From Clostridia bacterium (GTDB taxonomy: Bacteria > Bacillota > Clostridia > Oscillospirales > CAG-272): 64,000 nt of DNA. This document shows positions 17,885 to 27,153 of the stretch, in pieces; the first letter of the stretch is position 1, and every line of letters starts with the position of its first letter. The notes under the pieces were generated by a model, which did no database searches, was not told the origin of the DNA, and was given only the letters and a program-made list of their open reading frames with translations. The position numbers were made by a program, and so were the translations under genes. The stretch spans positions 1-64,000 of the forward strand of contig JAFTJZ010000030.1 of assembly GCA_017456145.1 (NCBI GenBank). Reading direction: 5' to 3'.

Positions 17885-19198
17885 ATGAGAAAAAGATTGT
17901 ATTTTATTTATGTTTTATTTGCTGCTGTATTTGTTCTTAATTCATGTTCACCCACGCAAATCGATCAGGGACAATATCCGGTTGAGCAGCCAAACAACAC
18001 ATCTATTACCACCAATCATGTGCAATACTGCGGTTGGCAGGATTATATCACCGACGGGACTTATACAATAGCATCTGAGGGCTTTCAGACGGGAAAAATC
18101 GCAAAATACAACTTGGCAACCGGAAATATTACAAATGTTTGTTTGAAAAACGGATGCCGACATCCGATCATAAGCTTTGAGCATACAATGAGTGATAATT
18201 GTCCGATCCCTCATGGCAGCACTCTGTTTTTTATTCATAATCAAAAAATCTATTACAAGTACGAAATTTCTCACTTTGATGAAGAAGAATTAGAGGATTT
18301 TGGGAGTACAAAGGTACTCAGACGAAGTGTTTTTGCAAGTTATGATCTGACCACCGGAGAAAAGCAACATATTTTAGAGGTGGAAAAAAACGACTATGAA
18401 CAACTGTATACGTTCAAATTAGTCGGAGACTATATTTATTATTTTCGATATATAGCTCAAGTTGAAAAGCCATCCACCGCAGATGATTACAAGCTTTGTC
18501 TTTGCCGTATGAAGGTTGACGAATACCGTCAAGAAATCCTTTTTGATCTTTCAAGCGCATTTCCCGATTATCCTCAAAGAACACTCCCAATGTTATTAGC
18601 TGTGGACAATGGTAATGCCTATTTTGTGTGTAATTTAACGGGTTGTGTTTTTTATTGTTCACTTTCCGGTGAAAACGGCAAATTCCTCATAAATGCGGAA
18701 AAAGAAGGCTTTTGGGGCATTTATGATGCTTATGGAACATTTTACTTGGATGGATACATTTATTTTGCAAAATATGTTCAAGAGCCCCAAAAAGCATTGT
18801 ATTTATATAGAATGGATGCTGAAACCGGCGAAAAAGATATTTTGACAAACGATTATGTAAAATGGTTTTTTGTAGCAGATAACTGTATATATTATGAGAT
18901 GGCCCAATCTATACAGCCAAGCGAATCGCAGCTAAATGAAGCAGGAGCAGTTGGGTCGTACCGTTATACGATCAAGCGTATGGAACTTGACGGAACTGAT
19001 TCTCATGTGATTGGACATATTGATGCCCCAAATGCAGAAACAGCACGTCCTTGGGGCGTTGGAAATAAGTTTTTTATTCAAATGCGCTGGAGAAAAAATA
19101 TCAGTGAAACCCAAACAATTATGGGGCATTACGATGTAATATTTGATGTAACGGACGGAACTGTCGTCGAAGTGGGTAAATCGGAAGAGATGCAATGA
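17885..19198 (+). CDS. Lipoprotein with predicted beta-propeller-like domain
   Basis: 437 aa. SpII signal MRKRLYFIYVLFAAVFVLNSC with lipobox LNSC. The mature part holds repeated Tyr/Asp-rich strands of the type DGYIYFAKYV, GDYIYYFRYI and DNCIYYEM, as in DUF5050-type propellers. It contains several cysteines, for example LKNGCRHP. The last four bases overlap the start of the next gene (ATGA), so the two are translationally coupled. The pair is markedly AT-richer than the flanking housekeeping genes, suggesting separate acquisition. The mature region recalls the lipoprotein at 55724-57154 in style. Function unknown; a surface sensor or substrate-binding partner of the membrane protein is possible. 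Confidence 0.75.
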   Translation: MRKRLYFIYVLFAAVFVLNSCSPTQIDQGQYPVEQPNNTSITTNHVQYCGWQDYITDGTYTIASEGFQTGKIAKYNLATGNITNVCLKNGCRHPIISFEHTMSDNCPIPHGSTLFFIHNQKIYYKYEISHFDEEELEDFGSTKVLRRSVFASYDLTTGEKQHILEVEKNDYEQLYTFKLVGDYIYYFRYIAQVEKPSTADDYKLCLCRMKVDEYRQEILFDLSSAFPDYPQRTLPMLLAVDNGNAYFVCNLTGCVFYCSLSGENGKFLINAEKEGFWGIYDAYGTFYLDGYIYFAKYVQEPQKALYLYRMDAETGEKDILTNDYVKWFFVADNCIYYEMAQSIQPSESQLNEAGAVGSYRYTIKRMELDGTDSHVIGHIDAPNAETARPWGVGNKFFIQMRWRKNISETQTIMGHYDVIFDVTDGTVVEVGKSEEMQ

Positions 19199-21609
19199 AA
19201 AATACGAGTCTTTTGAAATTTGAATTCAAGAAACTTTTGGGACATCGATATCTGATCATATTCGTAGTCAGTTGCTTGATTATCAATGGAGTGATATGTT
19301 ATATCAATTCCGATAGATCTCCCGAAACAACTTATGTTCAACAGATGATCTCGGAATATGAGGATGATGCACAACCCTTTCTCAATGCATGGGACGAGAT
19401 AAAAAGAATCGAAAGTGATTATGACAAGCTCTACATTGCTTATCTTAAAGGACAAGTATTGGATGAACCCCAATTAACATATCCATGCAATTATTCGGGA
19501 AGAAATGACTTGAATGATGAGATTCTGCTTCGCCGATTATTTGAATGCATCGCAAGAGAAGATGAATATCGCAGCGAGGTTGAACAATACATTGATCAAG
19601 CCAAGGTCAATAAAGAAGAATTGCTGTCCTCATATGAAAAAACAGATAAAACTTCATATGCATATCAAAAGCAAGCCCTGACAGAATATGCATATACACA
19701 AGTGTCAGAACAAACACAGATGTATCCGGAGGCGGGCAACGGATGGAATCAGCTTTTTGCTTATGATGCGGTTAACATATGGATGTTATTATCGATCATT
19801 GCCGGAACGATTACTCTTGTTTTGTCTGAGCAAGGAAACGTCTCTATGATTTTGCGTTGTACCAAAAAAGGACGATTCCCCACGGCTTTTGCCAAGAGTA
19901 TGACGCTTATCGGCTGGGCTTTCTTTGTGTTGCTTGGTTTCATGGCAACAACCATGCTTGCGATATTCTTAAAAAGTGGTGGGTACTCTTCGTTAGCTAA
20001 TTCGCTTGCCGTGTTTGAAGAGTACACCGCGGTCCCGCTCGCTTTGACAGTCGGAGAATTTTTCGGGTTACTATTGGTCGTTAGATTCTTGTCGCTATGC
20101 GTAGTAGGTATTGTGTGTGCGGGAGTTTGCCTGTTGTTTCGCAATATATCGTTCAGCTTTGCAACTATGATCACAGCCATAGGGATTCAGTATGTGATGT
20201 TTCTGTTTGGACAATCAGATCATTTCAAATATCTGAATATTGTTGGCGCTATGAGTTTATCATCCACACTATCCACCTTTCGATGTGTTTCAATATTCGG
20301 GTATGCCGTCGAGTTTTTACCTTTGATGATTACGTGCGGATTGGCATTTGTAATTATCGGCGCAGTTATCTTTCAATATCTGTTTTGTGTCACCCGACTC
20401 GGCACTTCGCGCAGAGGTATTCTTGCGCGGATTCAGCTTATTCTCTCAACACAAACGCAACAATTTTACAAAAAATCCCAATCTCGGCGAATCTCTCGAA
20501 AAAAACGCATATTTTCTACCAATCTGTTTGCTTATGAGTGGCGCAAAATATTCACATCCCGAGGCGTGCTTTTCCTTTTGCTTTTAACGGTAATATTCAA
20601 ACTGTCGGTAGTATATGTTCAATATAGTTCTCTAAATACATATTCCTTGACGCTGTATTCTCATTACATTGACGAGGTGCAAGGTGAACAAAGTGATGAA
20701 AAACGTCAATACATTGAAACCGAAACCAAACGCATTGAAACCGTATTGAATGAATTTCTCGAGAAGAAACAGGAATTTTATTCGGGAAATTTAAGTTATG
20801 ATCAATATAGTAAAGTGTTGGAAGAATACAACTTAGCTGTTAGCAGTGAAGACGTGGCAGGGCGCGTGATGCTCCATTCGGAATATCTTGACCGGCTTGC
20901 CGAGTATCGCAATATCAATGCTTTCTACTTATACGATATTGATTGGATACGGCTCTTTGAAACCGGTTCGGATGTGATACTTATCGCGTTACTTGCCTAT
21001 TTGTCTGCAGGTGTATTTTCTGATGAATATGCAAAACAATCAGGAGAGGGCAATCGCATGCTGATGATTAGCGCAACCAAAAAAGGACGCACTGATCTAT
21101 ATCGCCACAAGCTATCTTTTTCATTATTGATGTCGTTGATTATTACGTTGCTGTTTAATGCGGTAGATGGTTTGTTTATTGTTCGGAATTTTAATTTGCC
21201 TGATGGTGAAAGCCCATTACTATCTCTTGAACGATTTGGTGGAATTGATTATAGTGGCTCCATTTATCAGTTTATCGTTACTACCTGGTTAATACAGCTC
21301 TTTGTTGCGTTAGTGGCAGCAGGAATTGTGACTCTCCTTGGTGCGCTAATTAAAAACAAGCTGTATACCCTGCTTTCCGCGTTTTCTTTGTTGTTTGTGC
21401 CACAACTTTTCAATAAAATTGGATTAACGCAATTTACGCACTGCGATATGAGCAATGGGTTTGATGCTGAGCAGCTTTGGCTTTTGGCCAGCAAACAAGA
21501 TGTTTTGAATGATTATATGTATATTACGTTATACCTTATATGCTTACTAACTATTTTTAGTGTTTTATCGTTCATTACATATCGCCATACTCATATCAAT
21601 AAAACTTGA
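19195..21609 (+). CDS. Large ABC-2 type membrane protein, two permease modules fused
   Basis: 804 aa. Two similar halves: residues 1-~415 begin LLKFEFKKLLGHRYLIIFVV, residues ~435-804 begin FAYEWRKIFTSRGVLFLLLL. Each has one N-terminal transmembrane helix, a large extracytoplasmic loop of about 150 residues rich in Glu/Tyr, and a cluster of about five helices. This is the ABC-2 permease plan twice in one chain. No ATPase gene lies beside it, so it must borrow one or work otherwise. Overlaps the preceding lipoprotein by 4 nt. AT-rich. Substrate unknown. Confidence 0.72.
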   Translation: MKNTSLLKFEFKKLLGHRYLIIFVVSCLIINGVICYINSDRSPETTYVQQMISEYEDDAQPFLNAWDEIKRIESDYDKLYIAYLKGQVLDEPQLTYPCNYSGRNDLNDEILLRRLFECIAREDEYRSEVEQYIDQAKVNKEELLSSYEKTDKTSYAYQKQALTEYAYTQVSEQTQMYPEAGNGWNQLFAYDAVNIWMLLSIIAGTITLVLSEQGNVSMILRCTKKGRFPTAFAKSMTLIGWAFFVLLGFMATTMLAIFLKSGGYSSLANSLAVFEEYTAVPLALTVGEFFGLLLVVRFLSLCVVGIVCAGVCLLFRNISFSFATMITAIGIQYVMFLFGQSDHFKYLNIVGAMSLSSTLSTFRCVSIFGYAVEFLPLMITCGLAFVIIGAVIFQYLFCVTRLGTSRRGILARIQLILSTQTQQFYKKSQSRRISRKKRIFSTNLFAYEWRKIFTSRGVLFLLLLTVIFKLSVVYVQYSSLNTYSLTLYSHYIDEVQGEQSDEKRQYIETETKRIETVLNEFLEKKQEFYSGNLSYDQYSKVLEEYNLAVSSEDVAGRVMLHSEYLDRLAEYRNINAFYLYDIDWIRLFETGSDVILIALLAYLSAGVFSDEYAKQSGEGNRMLMISATKKGRTDLYRHKLSFSLLMSLIITLLFNAVDGLFIVRNFNLPDGESPLLSLERFGGIDYSGSIYQFIVTTWLIQLFVALVAAGIVTLLGALIKNKLYTLLSAFSLLFVPQLFNKIGLTQFTHCDMSNGFDAEQLWLLASKQDVLNDYMYITLYLICLLTIFSVLSFITYRHTHINKT

Positions 21610-21777
21610 AACATTCTGAGACAGAAGAATGGTTTATCAATGAATGACAGTTGCATCCCGCGTTTCGCATAGCGAAACATGATTTCATTTAGGGTGCGCC
21701 AAAGCAACAGGCGAGCTGACATCGCCACAGAACGCTTTGTTCGTACTACCCACTCCCCCGCAGAAAGGATCTCCACC

Positions 21778-22425
21778 ATGAGAATGAGAAAAAAGAAACA
21801 CGCCGACGAGCGCATCGCCGCCTGCGCCGCATACCTTCTTCAGCCCAAAGAAGATCAACCGCTCGATCTTAACACCGCATTCCCTGCCCAAAAGCCCCTG
21901 CACTTGGAAATCGGCTGCGGAAAAGGAGGCTTTGCCTGTGGCATGAGCGAGGCGCACCCCGACATCAACCTGATCGCGATGGAACGCGTGAGTGACGTCG
22001 CTTGCCTTGCTTTGGAAAAAGCAGCCGCTTGCGCCGATCGTCGCCCCGATAATCTTCGGTTCCTGATCGCCGACGCCAGAGGCCTCACGGAGCTTTTTCC
22101 TGCTCACAGCATCGATTGCATTTATCTTAATTTTTCCGACCCCTGGCCAAAGTCGGGGTATCATAAGCGCAGACTGACCTACCGTGCATTTCTGGAGCAA
22201 TACCGTACGCTGCTCAAAAAGGGGGGAACGCTGCGATTCAAAACCGATAACGACGGACTGTTTGCTTTCTCGCTGGAGGAATTTGCCGCCGCAAATCTCA
22301 CGGTTGTCTGGCAGACCGACGATCTGCACGCCTCCCCCTACAATGAGGGCAACATCATGACCGAATACGAAAAGAACTTCTCCGAGCAGGGGATGCCCAT
22401 CCACGCTGCGCTGGTGCAGTTCTGA
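21778..22425 (+). CDS. trmB: tRNA (guanine-N7-)-methyltransferase
   Basis: 215 aa; the ATG at 21778 follows AGAAAGGA by 8 nt and starts MRMRKKK. The SAM-binding motif is LEIGCGKGGF; the TrmB hallmark LNFSDPWPKSGYHKRRL and the late FKTDND motif are intact. It methylates G46 in the variable loop of tRNAs in the cytoplasm. It opens a plus-strand run with truB (29 bp gap), a P-loop kinase and a HAD phosphatase, so two tRNA-modification genes are linked. Confidence 0.96.
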   Translation: MRMRKKKHADERIAACAAYLLQPKEDQPLDLNTAFPAQKPLHLEIGCGKGGFACGMSEAHPDINLIAMERVSDVACLALEKAAACADRRPDNLRFLIADARGLTELFPAHSIDCIYLNFSDPWPKSGYHKRRLTYRAFLEQYRTLLKKGGTLRFKTDNDGLFAFSLEEFAAANLTVVWQTDDLHASPYNEGNIMTEYEKNFSEQGMPIHAALVQF

Positions 22426-22454
22426 TTCAACCGAGCATAAGGAAACCATCATCT

Positions 22455-23372
22455 ATGAATACACAAATCAATCCCCCCGACGGTGTGCTGCTCGTCAACA
22501 AGCACGCCGGCGTGACCTCACACGACATCGTCGGCAAGGTGCGCCGCCTCTTTGGCACCCGCGCCGTCGGTCACGCGGGTACGCTTGATCCCATGGCAAC
22601 CGGTGTGCTGGTTGTGTTGCTGGGGCGCGCCGCCAAGGCATCCGAATATCTGGGCGGCGAGGGCAAACGCTATCGCGCCCGCCTGCGTCTTGGGCTGACC
22701 ACCGACACAGAGGACATCACGGGCGAGCCCCTCACAAGGAGCGGCGCCATCCCCACCGTCCAAGCAGTGCAAACCGTGTGCGCCCGCTTTGTCGGAGAGA
22801 TCGAGCAGATCCCCCCCATGTACAGCGCACTCAAGCGCGACGGTCAAAAGCTGGTGGATCTGGCTCGCCGCGGCATCACCGTACAACGCGAGGCGCGCCG
22901 CGTCAGCATCCATACCTTGACCTGTACCCCCACCGATGACAGCGCAGAGTACGAGCTGGACGTTTGCTGCTCGGGCGGCACCTACATTCGCACGTTGTGC
23001 GCCGACATTGGGGCGGCGCTTGGCTGCGGAGGGGTCATGTCCGCACTCTGTCGCACCGAGGCGTGCGGCTTTCCTATCGAACGTGCGCATACCATCGCAC
23101 AGCTGGAAGGCATGGACGAGAGTACCCGCCACGCCCTGCTTATCCCCACCGTCGAGCTGTTTGCCGATCTTCCTTCGCTGACGCTCACCGCCTTCTACTT
23201 CAAGCTGATTCGCAATGGATGCGCTGTTGCATTGAGCAAGCTGCGCGTATGCCACCCTCTCGGCCATCGCATTCGCCTTTATGCCCCCGACGGCACCTTC
23301 TTCGCGCTTGGCGAGATCGTTGCGGGTGAAGAAGGACTTGCGCTGAAGGCGATCAAAATTTTTTCATTATGA
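22455..23372 (+). CDS. truB: tRNA pseudouridine(55) synthase
   Basis: 305 aa. The catalytic motif HAGTLDPMATGVL places the nucleophile at Asp45. Also present are GVLLVNKHAGVTSHD at the N-terminus, VGEIEQIPPMYSALKRDG and CSGGTYIRTLCADIG. It converts U55 in the T-loop of tRNAs. The C-terminal PUA-like part is short and atypical. Follows trmB and precedes the kinase by 31 bp. Confidence 0.97.
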   Translation: MNTQINPPDGVLLVNKHAGVTSHDIVGKVRRLFGTRAVGHAGTLDPMATGVLVVLLGRAAKASEYLGGEGKRYRARLRLGLTTDTEDITGEPLTRSGAIPTVQAVQTVCARFVGEIEQIPPMYSALKRDGQKLVDLARRGITVQREARRVSIHTLTCTPTDDSAEYELDVCCSGGTYIRTLCADIGAALGCGGVMSALCRTEACGFPIERAHTIAQLEGMDESTRHALLIPTVELFADLPSLTLTAFYFKLIRNGCAVALSKLRVCHPLGHRIRLYAPDGTFFALGEIVAGEEGLALKAIKIFSL

Positions 23373-23403
23373 GCCATCGAGGCCCTGCCCAAAGGAGGCA
23401 ATC

Positions 23404-23922
23404 ATGAATAAACTAACCATCGTCATCAACGGCAAGGGCGGCGTAGGCAAGGACACTCTGTGTTTGTCCCTCACCGACCGCCGTGTCCGCAACGTATCGT
23501 CCATCACCCCGATCAAGGAGATCGCCTCGCAGCACGGCTGGAACGGCGAAAAAGACTTGAAATCCCGTCGTTTTCTGGCGGAGCTTAAACGCGTGTTTAC
23601 CGAATACAACGACCTGCCAAATCGTTATCTGGTCGAGCAATATCGCGAATTTCTCGAAGGCGATGAGGATATTCTCTTCGTCCACATCCGCGAGGCCGAT
23701 CAGATCAAGGCATTTGTGCAAGGCGTCCATGGCGACTGCATCACACTTCTGGTCCGTCGCGATCTGCCCGAGACCGCACAGGGCTATGGCAACCGTGCAG
23801 ACGACGACGTAGAGAATTATCCCTACGACGTCATCTTTGACAATAACCACCCGTTGGAGCAAAGCACCGTCGCCTTCTCCAAGCTGATCGATGAGCTGCT
23901 CCATACCAAATTAAGTCAATAA
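23404..23922 (+). CDS. P-loop kinase-like protein, possible (deoxy)nucleotide kinase
   Basis: 172 aa with an AAGGAGG ribosome site. Walker A NGKGGVGKDTL at residues 9-19, with Asp rather than Thr after the Lys, as in some nucleotide kinases. A lid-like basic segment (RRFLAELKRVF), DILFVHIREADQ in the Walker-B position and a C-terminal PYDVIFDNN motif recall phage-type dNMP kinases and adenylate-kinase-like NTPases. It resembles no housekeeping nucleotide kinase closely. Sits between truB and a HAD hydrolase, probably in one operon. Substrate not determinable from sequence. Confidence 0.6.
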   Translation: MNKLTIVINGKGGVGKDTLCLSLTDRRVRNVSSITPIKEIASQHGWNGEKDLKSRRFLAELKRVFTEYNDLPNRYLVEQYREFLEGDEDILFVHIREADQIKAFVQGVHGDCITLLVRRDLPETAQGYGNRADDDVENYPYDVIFDNNHPLEQSTVAFSKLIDELLHTKLSQ

Positions 23923-23951
23923 TTCCATCCTAACGAAAAGAAGATACAAAT

Positions 23952-24779
23952 ATGAATACCAAATATATTTTCCTTGATATCGACGGAACCCTGGTCGGCT
24001 ACGACGCCAAGGTTCCACCCTCTGCCATGCAGGCCATTCACCTCGCCCAAAGCAACGGGCACCGCGTTTTCATCGCCTCGGGGCGGGCGCGCGGGATCAT
24101 TTATCCTTGGCTGCTGCGCGAAATCTCCTTTGACGGTATTATCGCCGCCGGTGGCGCGCAGGTTATGCTGGGAGACACGTGTATTTTCGAGAGTGTCATG
24201 TCCAAGGATGACCTGACCTTCGTCACCGACTATTTCCACCGCGAAAGCATCTATTTTCAGGCATCTGCGGAAAACGCCATGTATGCCGAACAATCCTTTT
24301 TGGACGTGGTGATCCCCGCCATGTATCAAGCCGGCTATGCCCGTAAATTGGTCGAGGATACCTACAGCGGCGTCATCGTCCTTGACACGCTGATCCATCA
24401 GCGCAACATCGAAAAGATTTCCTACTTTCTCTCCCCCCACCGCGTAGAGAAAATCCGCGAGGATCTGCAGGGACGTTTCTACGTCACCGACTACAGCATG
24501 GGCGATAAGGAGCTGAACACGTACTTTGGTGAGATGAATCTCGCCGGCGTGGATAAGGCCAGCGGCATCCGCTGCGTACTGGAGGCCACGGGCGCCGGCA
24601 TCGAAGATACCATTGCCATTGGCGACAGCCGCAACGACAGCGAAATGCTCGCCTATGTCGGCACCTCGGTCGCCATGGGCAACGCCACGGCCCCCATCAA
24701 GGCAATGGCGGATATGGTCACCACCCCGATCGATGAGGATGGCATCTACAACGCCTTCTTAAAGCTGGGCTTGATTTAA
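23952..24779 (+). CDS. HAD-superfamily hydrolase, Cof type (class IIB)
   Basis: 275 aa. Motif I is FLDIDGTL with nucleophile Asp9 and Asp11, motif II a Ser in FIASGRARG, and motif IV GDSRNDSEMLAYVG. The large cap between motifs II and III (about 85-190) is class IIB. Members dephosphorylate sugar phosphates, FMN or pyridoxal phosphate; the substrate cannot be assigned. Last gene of the trmB run, followed by a strong hairpin. A second Cof-type gene is at 63082. Confidence 0.93.
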   Translation: MNTKYIFLDIDGTLVGYDAKVPPSAMQAIHLAQSNGHRVFIASGRARGIIYPWLLREISFDGIIAAGGAQVMLGDTCIFESVMSKDDLTFVTDYFHRESIYFQASAENAMYAEQSFLDVVIPAMYQAGYARKLVEDTYSGVIVLDTLIHQRNIEKISYFLSPHRVEKIREDLQGRFYVTDYSMGDKELNTYFGEMNLAGVDKASGIRCVLEATGAGIEDTIAIGDSRNDSEMLAYVGTSVAMGNATAPIKAMADMVTTPIDEDGIYNAFLKLGLI

Positions 24780-24805
24780 CACGGTGCGATCCGTGTCAAA
24801 GAAAA

Positions 24806-24850
24806 CATCTCCGCAGGACACTGTACAGCGTCTTGCGGAGATGCTTTTTT
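24806..24850 (+). terminator. Bidirectional terminator between the HAD gene and tetR
   Basis: CATCTCCGCA (24806-24815) pairs perfectly with TGCGGAGATG (24834-24843), followed by TTTTTT. It lies between convergent genes, so it may also stop transcription of the minus-strand tetR. Confidence 0.9.
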
Positions 24851-25412
24851 ATTCAATATCAAATTCACGACTGATCAGTACGCGAATCATACCATAGGTC
24901 TCTTCACTCTCCTCCAGCTCACCGGTTCCAAGGAGGAACGCCGCGCCATAAAGCAGGGAGCGTACGACATAGGTTTTGCGGAAACGAACGTCAAGCGGCA
25001 TCTGTACACTCTCACAATAAGCGTTGATCATATGTAAGCTGCCATGACTGATGCGCGACTTTGCCATTCTCTGCTCTCGGCTCAAGGTTTCGTCCTGCGC
25101 GAAAAGAATGGAGCGGAAGTCGGGATTGTCCACAAGGAACTTGATATAAGCGATACAGGTCTCAATAATCTGCTGCCGCGTGTCGGGATACTTTTCCAGA
25201 ATTTTACTGTGAATCCCACTCCACTGTTGATGGATATAATTGAATACCTCGATGATAAATTCATCCTTGTTCTTAAAATGCTTGTACGGCGTTGCGCAGG
25301 AGAGCTCGCAATTGAGTGCCACGCGACGCATGGACATGTTGCTCAGCCCGTATTTGCGGATCTCACGGATGCCTGCCTGCAGCAAGGCGATTTTGGTTGA
25401 TTTTTCTTCCAT
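24849..25412 (-). CDS. TetR-family transcriptional regulator
   Basis: 187 aa. N-terminal helix-turn-helix MSMRRVALNCELSCATPYKHFKNKDEFI at about residues 22-50, with the KHF/KDEL-type TetR signature. The ligand-binding domain is helical. The gene is 41 bp behind fakA and on the same strand, so it is probably part of the fakB-fakA unit. It may control fatty-acid handling, perhaps by binding the palindrome at the fakB promoter; this is inference from position. The stop overlaps the shared terminator. Confidence 0.9.
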   Translation of the reverse strand: MEEKSTKIALLQAGIREIRKYGLSNMSMRRVALNCELSCATPYKHFKNKDEFIIEVFNYIHQQWSGIHSKILEKYPDTRQQIIETCIAYIKFLVDNPDFRSILFAQDETLSREQRMAKSRISHGSLHMINAYCESVQMPLDVRFRKTYVVRSLLYGAAFLLGTGELEESEETYGMIRVLISREFDIE

Positions 25413-25453
25413 CGGTCTTCCTTTTCGTTGAATAAACTCTTGCTGTATTTCTG

Positions 25454-27103
25454 TTATTCGCCCGAGATGATAAGTGAATAGACAGGCTGTCCGCCCTCCA
25501 TCACCGTCAGGTCGGTATCCTCCTGCAGTGTGCCGCGGAGCAGCGCCGTAACCTCAGAGGCCTCGTCGTCGTCCAGATCCTCGCCGCAAAATACCGTTAC
25601 ACAATTGGCGTGTACCAGATGCTCCATCAGGCTCTCAAGGCATGAGATCAGCGTGTCACTGACCTTTTCGACCTTATTGTTCACCATACCGAGCACCTGC
25701 CCCTTGGCAATGTGCAAGCCGTCAATGTCGGCATCGCGCACCGCCTGCGTCATGGAAAGCGTACAAACGCCGCCCATGGCCGACCGCATGGCCTCGCTAT
25801 TCTCCTCAAAGGAGACGTCGGGGTTGAACACATAAAGCGCAGAGATTCCCTGCGGTACCGATTTGGAGGGCAGAACGCAAACCTTGCGCCCCTTGCTTTC
25901 CATCATCTCGGCAGCCTGCTGGGCTACTAATATAATATTGGAATTGTTCGGCAGGATAAAGACGTATTCGCCGTCGGTGTTTTCGATCGCACTGAGCATC
26001 TGATCGGTGCTGGGATTCATGGTCTGCCCACCGATGACAATCTCATCCACGCCCAGATCGCGAAGAACCGCACAGATCCCGTCACCATTGGCGACTGAGA
26101 CAAAGCTGTATTTTCCGGGTATAATTTCCTTTTTTGGAGATGCCCCCTCGGAAAGCTCGGAGTGCTGCAGACGCATATTTTCTACCTTGACCGTCAACAG
26201 GCTGCCGTATTTGACTGCCTCGGTCAGTACGCTGCCCGGATCACTTGTATGCACGTGAATCTTGACGATCTCGGCATCGTCCACGAACACCGCGCTGTCG
26301 CCCGCCGCCAGAACGAAGGCGCGCAGCATCTGTACCGTACCCTCCCCGCGATAATCCTCGGATTTCTCGATAATACACTCGGTGCAGTACGGATAGATGA
26401 TCTCAGCATCCGATGCCGCCGCCGCAGAGAGCATGGTAGGCTTGCTTGCCACACGACGAAATTCGTCGATGGAGAAGTCCTTCTCCTGCCCCAACAGCGA
26501 TGCCTGCATCGCACGCAGAATGATTTCAAAGCCATAACCGCCCGCATCCACCACGCCTGCCTTTTTGAGCATGGGGAGCAGCTCGGGGGTATGCTCCAGA
26601 GCAGCGTGAGCGTCGCGCACCATCACGGCAAACAGCTCCTCAATATCCGCAGGTCCGTCCGTGCTCTGCACGTACGCCGCGGCCCCCTCGGACGCTGCCC
26701 GCATTACGGTCAGAATGGTTCCCTCGGTGGGATTCATGACCGCACCGTAGGCGGCCTCTACCGCAGTATGCATCGCGCGAGACAGATCCATTGCATTTGC
26801 CACACGCACACCGGTGAGCCCCTTGGCAAAGCCGCGGAAGAAAACAGAAAGGATCACGCCGGAGTTTCCTCTGGCGCAACGCAGCATTCCCGCGCCCATT
26901 GCCGCCGCGCAGGACGCCACGTCCTCGGCAGCTGCCGCGCGCTCATCCACGCCCTCCATGGTCATGCTCATGTTGGAGCCGGTGTCCCCGTCGGGAACGG
27001 GGAACACGTTGAGCTGATTGATATTTTCACTTTCCGCGCGCAGCTGCGTGCAGGCGTATGCCGCCATGCGGAACAGCTGCTCGGATGTAATTTCCGAAAT
27101 CAT
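25454..27103 (-). CDS. fakA: Fatty acid kinase subunit A (DhaL/YloV family)
   Basis: 549 aa from the ATG with GGAGG 12 nt upstream, close to YloV/FakA (about 550 aa). An open frame further upstream lacks signals. The N-terminal DhaL domain shows VFPVPDGDTGSNMSMTMEGV-type metal/ATP residues (Asp38, Asp40, Thr41) and ARGNSGVILSVFFRG. The middle and C-terminal parts are the DAK-associated domains of FakA (for example EYVFILPNNSNIILVAQQAAEM). By family it phosphorylates fatty acids held by FakB, giving acyl phosphate for phospholipid synthesis. Directly preceded by the fakB gene. Confidence 0.93.
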   Translation of the reverse strand: MISEITSEQLFRMAAYACTQLRAESENINQLNVFPVPDGDTGSNMSMTMEGVDERAAAAEDVASCAAAMGAGMLRCARGNSGVILSVFFRGFAKGLTGVRVANAMDLSRAMHTAVEAAYGAVMNPTEGTILTVMRAASEGAAAYVQSTDGPADIEELFAVMVRDAHAALEHTPELLPMLKKAGVVDAGGYGFEIILRAMQASLLGQEKDFSIDEFRRVASKPTMLSAAAASDAEIIYPYCTECIIEKSEDYRGEGTVQMLRAFVLAAGDSAVFVDDAEIVKIHVHTSDPGSVLTEAVKYGSLLTVKVENMRLQHSELSEGASPKKEIIPGKYSFVSVANGDGICAVLRDLGVDEIVIGGQTMNPSTDQMLSAIENTDGEYVFILPNNSNIILVAQQAAEMMESKGRKVCVLPSKSVPQGISALYVFNPDVSFEENSEAMRSAMGGVCTLSMTQAVRDADIDGLHIAKGQVLGMVNNKVEKVSDTLISCLESLMEHLVHANCVTVFCGEDLDDDEASEVTALLRGTLQEDTDLTVMEGGQPVYSLIISGE

Positions 27104-27153
27104 AAATTCAATATACCTCCATCCCGACGTCTGCCATCGGGTCAATGCTATGA

